From Emticicia sp. 21SJ11W-3 (GTDB lineage: Bacteria; Bacteroidota; Bacteroidia; Cytophagales; Spirosomataceae), in the NCBI RefSeq assembly GCF_024138715.1, contig NZ_CP092074.1:3286001-3350000 (forward strand): 64,000 nt of DNA, read 5' to 3'. Below the pieces are notes generated by a model. It made no database searches. It was not told where the DNA came from and worked only from the letters and a program-made list of their open reading frames with translations. A program made the translations under genes and the position numbers. Of this stretch, positions 25,396 to 34,108 are shown one piece after another (positions within the stretch are counted from its first letter, which is position 1; the number at the start of each line of letters is the position of its first letter).

Positions 25396-25809
25396 TTATA
25401 TTCTTTTTGCTCTAACCATTCTGCTGCTGCCTGTAACTCCGCCGTCATATAGTTGTAATACCTGATTGTAGAAAAGTCCATAATCCCCACCGCTATCTAA
25501 TAAATTAAATTCAATTGCAGTACCTTTCTTTCTTAAAAGAAATCTACTATAAAACGGTTCTGTATACATTTTGCCTTCTAAATTAGTTAATTTGAAAACA
25601 ATTTTATTTTCTCCAATACTAATAATTTCAATTATTACTTCGGGTTGCCTAGGGTCAACTGCCTCGGTTTTCGTATCCACTACAGTTTCATAGACCCGAT
25701 ATTTACCCACCACCTGTACCGCCAAATCGGTTTGGGGCTCAGGTTCAGCAGTTGGTTTGCCACAGCCAAAAAATGCAAGCACCGGCAATAGCAGTAAAAA
25801 GTTTTTCAT
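25396..25809 (-). CDS. Small lipoprotein, paralogue of neighbour
   Basis: A 137-residue lipoprotein with leader MKNFLLLLPVLAFFGC and Cys16. The mature part (GKYRVYETVVDTKTEA, VIIEIISIGENKIVFKLTN, AIEFNLLDSGGDYGLF, MVRAKRI) follows the same pattern as the protein at 24927: a GxY strand near residue 35, a central strand pair, and a final basic strand. Seventy-six bp separate the two genes, so they may be an operon. Role unknown. Confidence 0.7.
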   Translation of the reverse strand: MKNFLLLLPVLAFFGCGKPTAEPEPQTDLAVQVVGKYRVYETVVDTKTEAVDPRQPEVIIEIISIGENKIVFKLTNLEGKMYTEPFYSRFLLRKKGTAIEFNLLDSGGDYGLFYNQVLQLYDGGVTGSSRMVRAKRI

Positions 25810-25960
25810 GCCACAGGTCTTAAGATTAGTGATATGTAAAAATAGATATATTGGCTACAATTTGCAAGGGTTGAAATTGCTGTGCATCCTTTTTTAGAAA
25901 TACTTTTAATTAAAATAAGAATTAAATGAGAAAAAGTCATCAAAATTTCTGTACGCGAAT

Positions 25961-25992
25961 CAGTAGGGGTTCAATATTTTGAACCCCTACTG
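25961..25992. terminator. Perfect 14-bp hairpin
   Basis: CAGTAGGGGTTCAA, loop TATT, TTGAACCCCTACTG: a perfect 14-bp inverted repeat. It lacks a T-run, so it may be a terminator variant, a cruciform or a protein-binding site. It separates the divergent lipoprotein and thiamine transcripts. Confidence 0.65.
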
Positions 25993-26058
25993 AAATAGGC
26001 TATCAATTCAAAATCCAACAGCGTACTGAAAGTTCGCCCCACAATCCCCAACCATAAT

Positions 26059-26088
26059 TTGCCATTCCCCTCAAAAGCCTTATCTTTG
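26059..26088 (+). promoter_or_regulatory. Bacteroidota-type promoter of the thiamine operon
   Basis: TTG at 26059-26061 and TATCTTTG at 26081-26088, 19 bp apart: the -33/-7 pattern of the Bacteroidota primary sigma factor. Transcription would begin within a few bases of the riboswitch start. Confidence 0.75.
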
Positions 26089-26092
26089 CCAC

Positions 26093-26169
26093 GGCTTTAG
26101 GGGTATTCTGTATAGAATTGAGAGAGTCCCTTTGAACCTGATACGGTTGATACCGACGTAGGGAAAAGC
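26093..26169 (+). ncRNA. TPP riboswitch (THI element)
   Basis: The conserved core is readable: TAGGGGTATTC, then TTGAGAGAGTCCC, then GAACCTGATACGGTTGATA, then CCGACGTAGGGA. These correspond to the two arms that grip thiamine pyrophosphate. It lies 90 bp upstream of thiM in the sense direction, so rising TPP should shut down expression of the salvage operon. An AATAATATATAGCTGC stretch follows; whether control is at termination or translation is not evident. Confidence 0.95.
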
Positions 26170-26258
26170 GAATAATATATAGCTGCACAGCGCATATCTT
26201 ATCCTCTTTTTTTTCAAAGCATTCTCGCCCGGGCCATTGTATCCTAAAATCCCGAACA

Positions 26259-27050
26259 ATGGAAAAAACCCTCTGGAAACACATCCAGACTGTCCGCACA
26301 CAGTCGCCACTGGTACACAACATTACCAATTTCGTTGTCATGAACAACACCGCCAACGCGTTGCTGGCTGTGGGGGCGTCGCCCATTATGGCACATGCCC
26401 ACGCCGAAGTGCAGGATATAACCCGTATCTGCCAGGCATTGGTTATCAACATCGGCACGCTAGACCAATACTGGGTGCAATCAATGCTTCTGGGCGCTCA
26501 GCAGGCACAAAAACTCAACAAACCCTGGGCACTTGACCCCGTTGGCGCCGGAGCTACTCCCTACCGCGACAGCTCACTGAGCGAGTTATTGTCATATAAA
26601 CCAACCGTTATCCGCGGCAATGCCTCTGAAATACTGGCACTGGCACGCGCCAACACCACCCCAACTAAAGGGGTAGACAGCACCGCCGAAAGCAACGAGG
26701 CCATTGATGCCGCCCAACAAATAGCCACCGAATATGATACCCTGGTGTGTATATCCGGCAAGACCGATATCATCGTCAGCAAAGACAAGCGCATTTACCT
26801 CAACAACGGCCATGCCCTCATGACCCGAGTTACGGGCCTGGGTTGCTCGGCCACTGCCGTTATCGGTGCGTTTATAGCTGTTATTGAAGACAAAACCGAG
26901 GCATTGACAGCCGCTATGGCTTTGTTCAGCATTTGTGGTGAACTGGCCGCCAAAAAAGCAAAAGGCCCCGGCACTTTGCAGGTATTGCTGCTTGACAAGC
27001 TCTTCAACATAACCGAAAAAGAGTTTTTGCAAACCATCAAACTTTCCTGA
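26259..27050 (+). CDS. thiM: Hydroxyethylthiazole kinase
   Basis: A 263-residue cytoplasmic ribokinase-fold enzyme that phosphorylates hydroxyethylthiazole for thiamine salvage. Motifs: SPLVHNITNFVVMNNTANALLAVGASPIMAHA at residues 16-47, the phosphate-binding PVGAGATPYR, NASEI, and the C-terminal VTGLGCSATAVIGAF containing the catalytic Cys/Gly anion hole. Length is normal for ThiM. First gene of the operon and directly under the TPP riboswitch; the next gene starts two bases after its stop. Confidence 0.95.
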   Translation: MEKTLWKHIQTVRTQSPLVHNITNFVVMNNTANALLAVGASPIMAHAHAEVQDITRICQALVINIGTLDQYWVQSMLLGAQQAQKLNKPWALDPVGAGATPYRDSSLSELLSYKPTVIRGNASEILALARANTTPTKGVDSTAESNEAIDAAQQIATEYDTLVCISGKTDIIVSKDKRIYLNNGHALMTRVTGLGCSATAVIGAFIAVIEDKTEALTAAMALFSICGELAAKKAKGPGTLQVLLLDKLFNITEKEFLQTIKLS

Positions 27051-27051
27051 C

Positions 27052-27687
27052 ATGGCCGGGCATCCGCAGTTTCCGTACGCTTTATATCTGGTTATTTCAG
27101 AAGCCGCCTGCGCGGGTCGCAGCTTTCTGACAGTGGCAGAACAGGCCATTGCCGGAGGCGTGGAGATTATTCAGCTGAGAGAAAAAACGCTGCCCACGCC
27201 CGCTTTTATAGAAAAAGCCCTGCAACTGAAAGAAATAACCGAGCGCTACGGCATACCGCTCATCATTAACGACAACCTGGCTGTGGCCAACGCGGTTGGG
27301 GCTTTTGGGATACACGTAGGGCGGAGTGATACTCCGCCAACAGAAATCAGAAAAAAATGGGGTACGCAATTACAAATCGGCTATTCGATAGAATACCTGA
27401 GCCAGCTGGATACCGCAGAAGCCGAAACGGCCGACCATTACGGCATCAGCCCCATTTTTGCCACGCCTACCAAAACTGATACCGTTACAGAATGGGGGCT
27501 GGAAGGCCTGCGGCACATCAGAAGCCTGACCAACAAACCCCTCATAGCCATAGGCAGTATTAACCAAACCAATGCTGCCGCCATTTGGCAGGCCGGAGCC
27601 GACAGCCTGGCGGTGGTGTCGGCCATTTGCGCTGCGCCGCACCCCCAAAAAGCGGCTTACGAATTACGAAACCTGATTTTGAAATGA
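27052..27687 (+). CDS. thiE: Thiamine phosphate synthase
   Basis: A 211-residue TIM-barrel enzyme joining hydroxymethylpyrimidine pyrophosphate and thiazole phosphate. Recognisable pieces are the early strand GGVEIIQLREKTLPT, IPLIINDNLAVANAVGAFGIHVGRSDTP, the segment IGYSIEYLSQLDTAEAETADHYGISPIFATPTKTD, and PLIAIGSINQTNAAAIWQAGADSLAVVSAI, which binds phosphate. The HVGR variant replaces the common HLGQ. Its stop overlaps the ThiD start (ATGA). Confidence 0.95.
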   Translation: MAGHPQFPYALYLVISEAACAGRSFLTVAEQAIAGGVEIIQLREKTLPTPAFIEKALQLKEITERYGIPLIINDNLAVANAVGAFGIHVGRSDTPPTEIRKKWGTQLQIGYSIEYLSQLDTAEAETADHYGISPIFATPTKTDTVTEWGLEGLRHIRSLTNKPLIAIGSINQTNAAAIWQAGADSLAVVSAICAAPHPQKAAYELRNLILK

Positions 27688-28520
27688 AGCAAAAATACAC
27701 CTATTCATCTGCCCTCACCATTGCCGGGTTCGACGGCAGCGGTGGCGCAGGCATTCAGGCCGATATCAAAACCTTCTCGGCGCTGGGTTGTTACGCCACA
27801 TCGGTACTTACCGCCCTGCCGGTGCAAAATACACAGGGCGTGCGCAGCATTTACCCTATACCCTATCAGGCAGTGGCCGGGCAGATAGAAGCCATCATGG
27901 ACGACATCCCCCCGCGTGCCATCAAAATCGGCATGGTGCATACCGCAGAGCTGGTGCATACCATTGTTGCCACCTTGCAGCAATACCCTGCCGTTCCGTT
28001 GGTGTTTGACCCCGTAATGGTGGCCACCAGCGGCCACAAACTGATAGAAGACGCCACCATTCAGGCCATTATTGAAAAGCTGTTTCCGCTGGCTTCGGTT
28101 ATTACACCCAACATGGACGAGGCCGCCATTCTGGCTAATATGCCCATTAAAACGCTGGACGATATGTACCTGGCCGGAGAAAAAATACTGGCTCTGGGCT
28201 GCAAATCGGTATTGCTGAAAGGCGGGCATCTTGATTTACCCGTCATTACTTCGCTGTTTTTCGACGGACAGGGCAACATCCTCCCGTTTGAGTTCGAGAA
28301 ATTCGCTACCAATAATACGCATGGTTCGGGTTGTACGTTGTCGTCTGCCATTGCGGCTTATCTGGCGCAGGGCAATGGCCTGAATGAAGCCGTAAAACTC
28401 GGGCAGACTTACGTGCATAAGGCCATCAGGCATGGTGCAAATGTGGCCATCGGTAAAGGCAATGGCCCGCTGAATCACTTCTTCAATCCTCAAAAACTGA
28501 TTAAAAATGAAATGGTCTGA
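27684..28520 (+). CDS. thiD: Hydroxymethylpyrimidine (phosphomethylpyrimidine) kinase
   Basis: A 278-residue ribokinase-family enzyme. The N-terminal ALTIAGFDGSGGAGIQADIKTF (about 9-30) and the C-terminal NTHGSGCTLSSAIAAYLAQG (the phosphate-transfer loop with Cys) identify ThiD. It phosphorylates HMP and HMP-P. The ATG at 27684 overlaps the ThiE stop, the usual coupling; an alternative longer frame from 27585 lies inside thiE and is not credible. The next gene overlaps by 14 bp. Confidence 0.95.
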   Translation: MKQKYTYSSALTIAGFDGSGGAGIQADIKTFSALGCYATSVLTALPVQNTQGVRSIYPIPYQAVAGQIEAIMDDIPPRAIKIGMVHTAELVHTIVATLQQYPAVPLVFDPVMVATSGHKLIEDATIQAIIEKLFPLASVITPNMDEAAILANMPIKTLDDMYLAGEKILALGCKSVLLKGGHLDLPVITSLFFDGQGNILPFEFEKFATNNTHGSGCTLSSAIAAYLAQGNGLNEAVKLGQTYVHKAIRHGANVAIGKGNGPLNHFFNPQKLIKNEMV

Positions 28521-29157
28521 CAACGCCTGGCAAAACATAGCTCCGGTGTATGAATCTATTCTGCAAATGCCCTTTATTCAGGAACTGACCAACGGCACCC
28601 TGCCGCTTGAAAAATTTCAGTTTTATCTGATGCAGGATTCACTGTACCTCGAACATTTCGGCAGGGCGCTGGCCATTGTGGGTGCCAGAGCCAATGCCAT
28701 ACCCGATATGCTGGCCTTTTTCCGCTTTGCCGAAACCACCATTATTGTAGAAAACGCCCTGCACGAATCTTACTTTAAAGATTTTGGCGTTGATACCAAA
28801 GATGACATACAACCAGCCTGCCATCACTATGCGCATTTTCTGAAAAGCACCTGCGCGCTTGACGCCGTTGAAGTTGGCATGGCAGCCGTGCTACCCTGCT
28901 TCTGGATTTACAAAGCCGTTGGCGACTACATTTACGGGCATCCGCAAAAAGTAAATAACCCGTATCAGAAATGGATTGATACTTATGCCGGAGAAGAATT
29001 TGGCGTGGCCGTACAGGCAGCCATAGATATATGCGACAGAAATGCGGCGCAAACAACAGACGCCATCAGGGCTAAAATGACAGAAGCCTTCGCAGCATCA
29101 TCCCGGCTGGAATATGATTTCTGGGAAGCAGCCTACCTTAACCGCCGGTGGAAATAG
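28507..29157 (+). CDS. tenA: TenA thiaminase II / aminopyrimidine aminohydrolase
   Basis: A 216-residue all-helical TenA enzyme that recovers HMP from degraded thiamine. Visible are the start helix FIQELTNGTLPLEKFQFYLMQDSLYLEHFGRAL, the segment ETTIIVENALHESYF, and the catalytic cysteine in VGMAAVLPCFWIYKAVGDYI. C-terminal ASSRLEYDFWEAAY is the usual closing helix. With thiM, thiE and thiD but no thiC, thiG or thiF in view, the operon is built for salvage. Confidence 0.95.
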   Translation: MKWSDNAWQNIAPVYESILQMPFIQELTNGTLPLEKFQFYLMQDSLYLEHFGRALAIVGARANAIPDMLAFFRFAETTIIVENALHESYFKDFGVDTKDDIQPACHHYAHFLKSTCALDAVEVGMAAVLPCFWIYKAVGDYIYGHPQKVNNPYQKWIDTYAGEEFGVAVQAAIDICDRNAAQTTDAIRAKMTEAFAASSRLEYDFWEAAYLNRRWK

Positions 29158-29160
29158 CCG

Positions 29161-29218
29161 CGGCACGCCTCAACCGTGCCAAACCAAATATGCTTATGCA
29201 AAAGAGTCTGGCACGGTT
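29161..29218. terminator. Inverted repeat after tenA, palindrome family member
   Basis: AACCGTGCCA (29172-29181) and TGGCACGGTT (29209-29218) form a perfect 10-bp stem with a 27-base loop, preceded by GCGGCACGCC. Shares its arm sequence with palindromes at 21727, 54994 and 62348. It separates convergent genes and could end transcription from both. Confidence 0.65.
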
Positions 29219-29235
29219 ACAAACAGCTTAAAACC

Positions 29236-30081
29236 CTAGTAATTAGGTATAACGGTTACCACCTGCCGGGTAGGTTCTACTTTTGAAGCCTCATATCTGG
29301 TTTTCCATACCGGGTTTTTACCAATACCCTGCACGGTGGTGTTGTCTCTGATAAAATCGCCGGTGTCAACCACGTAGTAAGCCAGCATATTCAGCATACC
29401 CGCAATTTCATGTGCTTCGTACTTACGAAACGAACACTGAAAATCAGCAATGCCATAAGCATGAAGGCCAAGGGTATCCATCAGTATTTCTCCGTTGCTC
29501 AGCTCAAACAACCTGAAATTCATCGCGCCCTCCAGAAACTCCGGCTCCTGCGCATCGCAGGCCTCCATAAATTTCGTCGCATCCAGCAGTTTATTACTGT
29601 TTCTGTAATATACCACCTGTGCACCGGTAGCCTGCACCACGGCACAAACCAGGGTATTAAAAAACTCTAGCCTTGCCTGATGCGGCAAACCTTTAGACAG
29701 CAGCTCGGTAACACTTACCTGATACCTGCACTTTTTCATGGCGTCTTCAGCACCAGACCACTGTATCGAATCAGCAATGGCTTCTTTATACTTATCCAGG
29801 TCAATTTCAACGTCTGTATTTAAAATAAGGCCTTGTGCAGGTACGTTTACGCCGTTAAAATCTGTCATAAAATCAGGGAATGCAAATGCCGTTGTGCCGT
29901 CAATCTGCAAGGGCTCAACGTTGGCAAAACGTTGTTTCAGTTCAGCCAGAATAGCATCCGTATTTATTTCAGGTTTGTTTTCATAAAAGAGGCTTACAAA
30001 CTGAATAGCCGGTTGGTTAGGTGCAATACTTTGCGGAGTAGTCTCAGCAGATTTCTTCTTAAAAATGTCGAATAGTCCCAT
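29236..30081 (-). CDS. DUF4261 family protein (copy 1)
   Basis: A 281-residue cytoplasmic protein. It starts MGLFDIFKKKSAETTP and has a first domain SLFYENKPEINTDAILAELKQRF, a central segment CRYQVSVTELLSKGLPHQARLEFFNTLVCAVVQATGAQVVYYRNSNKLLD, and MNFRLFELSNGEILMDTLGLHAYGIADFQCSF, matching the DUF4261 pattern. No signal peptide, no catalytic motif. It is a diverged duplicate of the following gene (shared layout and about one third identical residues by eye). Function unknown. Confidence 0.75.
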   Translation of the reverse strand: MGLFDIFKKKSAETTPQSIAPNQPAIQFVSLFYENKPEINTDAILAELKQRFANVEPLQIDGTTAFAFPDFMTDFNGVNVPAQGLILNTDVEIDLDKYKEAIADSIQWSGAEDAMKKCRYQVSVTELLSKGLPHQARLEFFNTLVCAVVQATGAQVVYYRNSNKLLDATKFMEACDAQEPEFLEGAMNFRLFELSNGEILMDTLGLHAYGIADFQCSFRKYEAHEIAGMLNMLAYYVVDTGDFIRDNTTVQGIGKNPVWKTRYEASKVEPTRQVVTVIPNY

Positions 30082-30234
30082 TATTGTTGGTTGTTATGGT
30101 TAAGTTTCCGGTAAAACTAATCAGAAACGTTTATCCACACAATTCAGTAACAATAAATAAGAAATTCTTAACGAACCATCACAAATTGCAAGCCTGGCAG
30201 GGCGCATTCAATACAACTGCAACCGTAATCATCA

Positions 30235-31089
30235 TCAGGCAGGTATCAGCTTAATTACCAGTCTGTCAGGCCCGTTTGATGCTTGTTCCATCCGGGTTTT
30301 CCAGCTTTCGTTTCTGCCCTGCGCTTTTAAGAGGTCGTTATCACTGATAACCCGGCCACTTTCCAGCATTTCATAAGCCAGGTCGGTCAGAGTGCCTGCC
30401 ATGCCAGCCGGTTCAAGTACGCCGGGCAGGCATTCAAAGTCTGGCAGGCCCAGAGCATACAGCCCGAGGGTATCTGCCAACACCTTTCCATCTGCCGTCT
30501 GCATCAGGCGCACGCTCATGGCGCCGTATAAAAAAGCAGGTGGTTCATGGCTCAGGGCGTTCAGAAAATCACCGGCATCCACCAGTTTATGGCTATGCCT
30601 GAAATAAACCACCGCAGGCTTACAGGCACTGATAACCACCCCGGCAAACTTCTGAAAAAACTCCAGCCTTATGGCCGCAGGCAGGTTTTCCGGCATCAGT
30701 TCTTGCAGGCTTATTTCGTAACGGCAATTTTGTATTTCAGCGGCGGCGTCTGGCCAATGCCAGGCATGGTTTGCGGCGTTTATATATTTTTCTGTGGCTG
30801 CTTCGGTTACCTGGGGCATAATGGCTGCTGCGGCCTTCATTGGCCCGCGGTTGGTGCCTGTGGTGTATTCGGGCATAAAATCCACACTGAAGCTACCGTC
30901 GGGCGCCAATTCAACGTTTCCGAAAACCGTCTTCAGCTCTGCCAGTAGGTGCGGGGTATTAACATGGGGTTTATGCCTGAATAAAAGTTTAATGATTTGA
31001 AAGGATGGCGCATAAGCAGGTAGGTAGCCTGACCACTGGTGCGATAGACTGTCGGCCGATTTCGTATTAAAAAAATCAGAAAAACTCAT
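30235..31089 (-). CDS. DUF4261 family protein (copy 2)
   Basis: A 284-residue paralogue of the gene to its left: KLLFRHKPHVNTPHLLAELKTVF, CRYEISLQELMPENLPAAIRLEFFQKFAGVVISACKPAVVYFRHSHKLVD, MSVRLMQTADGKVLADTLGLYALGLPDFECL. The conserved CRY, RLEFF, VVYFRHS and DTLGL blocks define the pair. Tandem duplication in the same orientation, with 150 bp between copies. Unknown role. Confidence 0.75.
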   Translation of the reverse strand: MSFSDFFNTKSADSLSHQWSGYLPAYAPSFQIIKLLFRHKPHVNTPHLLAELKTVFGNVELAPDGSFSVDFMPEYTTGTNRGPMKAAAAIMPQVTEAATEKYINAANHAWHWPDAAAEIQNCRYEISLQELMPENLPAAIRLEFFQKFAGVVISACKPAVVYFRHSHKLVDAGDFLNALSHEPPAFLYGAMSVRLMQTADGKVLADTLGLYALGLPDFECLPGVLEPAGMAGTLTDLAYEMLESGRVISDNDLLKAQGRNESWKTRMEQASNGPDRLVIKLIPA

Positions 31090-31265
31090 ACAAATAATAG
31101 GTGAAAAGCTAAAGGGTAAAGGTTTTTTCTTAAATAGTAGAAACAGCTTTGGGCAGGCTTTGTTTAAACTTAAAGCCGAAATTCAGAAAAAAACCAGCTA
31201 ATTACCTGCAACCGCCAAAGCTCACAGGCAGCGCCCTGCCTGAACCGGGGCGTTAAATGGTGTTG

Positions 31266-32006
31266 TCAGGCGCTCTCGTTCATAAACTTCAGGTGTTCGC
31301 GGGCCAGTTCACGCATGGAATCAAACCGCCTGTACACCCACGACGATTTCGATTTCAGCCCCTTTTGCCTGGCACGGGCGTAGGTTTTAAGGCTCAGGTC
31401 GCTCAGGTCGGTTATTTTCCTGATAATCCCCCATAATTTGGTATCTACAATGGCACCTACCACGCAATCAACGGCTTCTATATTTTTATCAAGCTGGGTG
31501 TCGAGAATCTCAAACAGGTCGGCATCTTTATGAGGCTTGTGGTAAAGGTACACCAGAGCTGTAATGATTTCTTCTGCCGAATCAGACTCCAGATACTCAT
31601 GTACCTGCCTGGGTTTAAGCTGAACCCCCAGATGAACAACCGTCTGGCCGTCTTCTCGCTGACCCGATGGCCTGATGAGGCTGTCCAGCCCGGTCTGGCT
31701 GGCCTGCCTTACTGCCTCTTTAGTGCTACCCAGGCCTTTAATTAACACTGGCAGCACCAGCGGCAGGCTTACTACCGGCGCATGGGCAAGCAATTTGCCC
31801 AGGCATACAAAGGCAATGGTTTCAAGCTCGGGGTCTTTTATCAGTTTCAGAAACAGGTTCATATTACCCAGGCTGTTTTCGTTGCTGAGCGCCCTGTTAA
31901 GCAATGCAAATTCTTTTTCCCTGACCGACCCCGACTTAAGGATAAGTTTTAATCCGGAATCGAAAAGCGGTTCGCCGGAGTCTGCTGTTGATAAATTATT
32001 ATTCAT
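31266..32006 (-). CDS. Helical HEAT-like hypothetical protein
   Basis: A 246-residue protein of repeating paired helices (LFLKLIKDPELETIAFVCLGKLLAHAPVVSLPLVLPVLIKGLGSTKEAVRQAS) that looks like HEAT or ARM-type repeats, with later helices rich in Lys/Arg (YARARQKGLKSKSSWVYRRFDSMRELAREHLK). No signal peptide. Probably a protein-interaction scaffold. I do not recognise the family; it is transcribed with the DUF4261 genes on the same strand, but 180 bp apart. Confidence 0.55.
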   Translation of the reverse strand: MNNNLSTADSGEPLFDSGLKLILKSGSVREKEFALLNRALSNENSLGNMNLFLKLIKDPELETIAFVCLGKLLAHAPVVSLPLVLPVLIKGLGSTKEAVRQASQTGLDSLIRPSGQREDGQTVVHLGVQLKPRQVHEYLESDSAEEIITALVYLYHKPHKDADLFEILDTQLDKNIEAVDCVVGAIVDTKLWGIIRKITDLSDLSLKTYARARQKGLKSKSSWVYRRFDSMRELAREHLKFMNESA

Positions 32007-32768
32007 TCTAAAATTGGTGTGTGTTGGCCTGACGGATATTAATATTTAAAACAGCATCTGTAAATCAGGCGCATATACCAAAAATTACAAGCAGATAATG
32101 CCCTGGTATAGTTGCATGAATTCAGATTGTTATAAATTATTGGTTTTCAGACCTTACAAAAGAAGTATCAATCAAATAGCTATTATAGGGTTTCAGCAAT
32201 TGTAGTAAAAACGTAATTTGAACTGCCGTATTACACTACCTGACAAATCTGGTAACACGACATCAAAACTGAAAAACAAAGACAAGCATACGCAACTACT
32301 CACCGGGCCTTGTCTTCAAAAAATCACCCGGATTGGTGCAGAGAACAATTCAATCTCAAATAGTAATTATCAACGGTATTTGTATTCAAAGCCGAGCAGG
32401 TATTCACTCCTCTCTTTGGTTTACTTTGTTATTTGTAAAACAGGCCATCAGCCGGTTTAAAATCAAAATCACCAGCCACATTGCCGGTTCCGGGCGCTCA
32501 TTGGCTATCGGCAGGATTCCCTGACACAACGCCGGATAGCATTATACTTTATATTCTTTCTAAATTAAAGAATTTTAACAATAATAAGCATATTTTTTTA
32601 CTTCATGTTTGTTTTTTGAAAAAAATTCTTGCAACATTTGCAAACTTTTTTAGTCACAGCAAAAAAATCTTAAAAAATCAGGATTTTGTCCTGATTTTTT
32701 TTCTTTTCATCGTTATAAATCACAAAAGCATCGCAATTACCAGTTATTAACCAACAAACCTGCCGTGC
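32007..32768. other. Long intergenic region before TauE gene
   Basis: About 760 bp without a credible gene; short open frames inside have no codon bias or start context. It holds one strong terminator-like hairpin at 32673-32703 and an AT-rich stretch around 32580-32660 that may contain the TauE promoter. Confidence 0.5.
32673..32703 (+). terminator. Bidirectional terminator hairpin
   Basis: AAAAATCAGGA, loop TTTTG, TCCTGATTTTT followed by more T. Perfect 11-bp stem. No coding gene ends just before it, so a small untranslated transcript from upstream is possible. Confidence 0.7.
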
Positions 32769-33509
32769 ATGAATTACGCTCCCGGCTTTCTTTTTTATTT
32801 CCTAACCCTGCTTGCTGAAATAATCGGAACCGTAGGCGGCTTTGGTTCTTCGGTATTTTTTGTACCTATCGCCAATCATTTTCTTAGTTTTCATCAGGTG
32901 CTGGGCATTTTATCTCTGCTGCATATTTTCAGTAATCTTTCAAAAATTGTGCTTTTCAGAAAAGGCTTCAATAAATCTATTTTTCTCAAAATCGGCATCC
33001 CCAGTATCATCTTTGTAATTATTGGCGCCTATTTTTCAAAGTATGTCAATACCAGCATAGCTAATCTGTTGCTGGGCTTGTTTTTGTCGCTTTTTGCAGG
33101 GTTGCTGATTTTAAAGCCCGACTTCGCTTTTAAACCCACATTGGTAAATGCCGTTATAGGCGGTGGGTTGTCTGGTGGGATGGCCGGCTGGCTTGGCACG
33201 GGCGGAGCCGTAAGAGGCCTGGCGCTGGCCTCATTTAATGTACAGAAAGATACTTTTCTGGCCACTTCGGCCCTTATTGATTTTATGGTAGACCTAAGCC
33301 GTTTCGGCGTATATAGTTTTCAGGGATATTTAACCCGAGATATGCTGTGGCAGGCGCCTGCATTGCTGGTTATCAGCTTTACAGGCTCATGGCTGGGTAA
33401 AAGGCTGCTGAACCACATTCCGCAGGAGCCATTCCGCAAGTTATCGTTATGGCTTATCCTGCTCATAGGCGTCTACAGCCTTATACAGTATTTTATAGAT
33501 AGGCAATAA
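32769..33509 (+). CDS. TauE/SafE family membrane transporter
   Basis: A 246-residue protein with eight hydrophobic segments. The first repeat starts LAEIIGTVGGFGSSVFFVPIANHFLSF and the second VNAVIGGGLSGGMAGWLGTGGAVRGLAL, the paired Gly-rich motifs of TauE/SafE sulfite or organosulfur exporters. Length is normal. Substrate cannot be told; anion export is the family expectation. It stands as a single gene. Confidence 0.85.
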   Translation: MNYAPGFLFYFLTLLAEIIGTVGGFGSSVFFVPIANHFLSFHQVLGILSLLHIFSNLSKIVLFRKGFNKSIFLKIGIPSIIFVIIGAYFSKYVNTSIANLLLGLFLSLFAGLLILKPDFAFKPTLVNAVIGGGLSGGMAGWLGTGGAVRGLALASFNVQKDTFLATSALIDFMVDLSRFGVYSFQGYLTRDMLWQAPALLVISFTGSWLGKRLLNHIPQEPFRKLSLWLILLIGVYSLIQYFIDRQ

Positions 33510-33575
33510 GTGCGTGTGCGCAAAACAGGTATTAAAGAGGTGTTGAGTAGCCTGCCTGCTTAGCTGGTGGCTGGC

Positions 33576-33944
33576 TCAATAAAAGGTAACGGCAGTTTTT
33601 CTGACTGCCAGCGACGACAAAAACCCTCTGAAATTACCCTTGAAAACCTCATATTTTTCAATCAGGTTGTTGATTTCTTCTTTCAGGCGGCAATAGTGGC
33701 TTTCGGGCAGGGTTTCTTCATTGGTTATCAGCTCAAGCCCTTCCTGCAGGTGTTTCGACTGATGAAAGAAATACTGAAAATGGTTGAAGAAAATACTGGT
33801 GCGGTCGTCATACTTATGGGTCAGAATCTGCTCTGCCTGTAACGATGCCAGCAGGCTAAGCATAAAGTCGTTGTCTTCGGCCATCAGCTCCAGTTCTTTC
33901 TGCCAGAGCTTCTGTTGCGGGTGTTGGCTTGCAGTGCTTTTCAT
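33576..33944 (-). CDS. Hypothetical helical protein
   Basis: A 122-residue, mostly helical and charged protein (LWQKELELMAEDNDFMLSLLASLQ, RLKEEINNLIEKYEVFKG). It has many Glu/Lys/Leu residues suggestive of coiled coil. No known family recognised. It shares direction with the stress genes to its right, so it may belong to that cluster. Confidence 0.55.
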   Translation of the reverse strand: MKSTASQHPQQKLWQKELELMAEDNDFMLSLLASLQAEQILTHKYDDRTSIFFNHFQYFFHQSKHLQEGLELITNEETLPESHYCRLKEEINNLIEKYEVFKGNFRGFLSSLAVRKTAVTFY

Positions 33945-34051
33945 AGCGGTATTGTTGTTTGGTGTTTGTGCGTATAGATGCCCACAAAGGTAATGGCCAG
34001 GCCTGTTTTAAAACATGAGCAAAGCTGAATGCCACCTATGATAAAACTCAT

Positions 34052-34083
34052 AAAAAAGGCAGAGCAAACCCTGCCCTGCCTTT
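34052..34083 (-). terminator. Terminator after Hsp20 gene
   Basis: On the minus strand AAAGGCAG is followed by a loop and CTGCCTTTTTTA, a hairpin with T-run placed 26 bp after the Hsp20 stop codon. Confidence 0.7.
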
Positions 34084-34108
34084 CAACGCTAACATTAAAC
34101 CTCTATAA

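Noticed and set aside
27585-27683. Extended N terminus of ThiD
   Set aside because: The extra 33 codons lie inside thiE; the ATG at 27684 starts the fold and overlaps the ThiE stop by ATGA.
32218-32750. Small ORFs in the 760-bp intergenic region
   Set aside because: Low-complexity and with no start context; only the hairpin looks functional.
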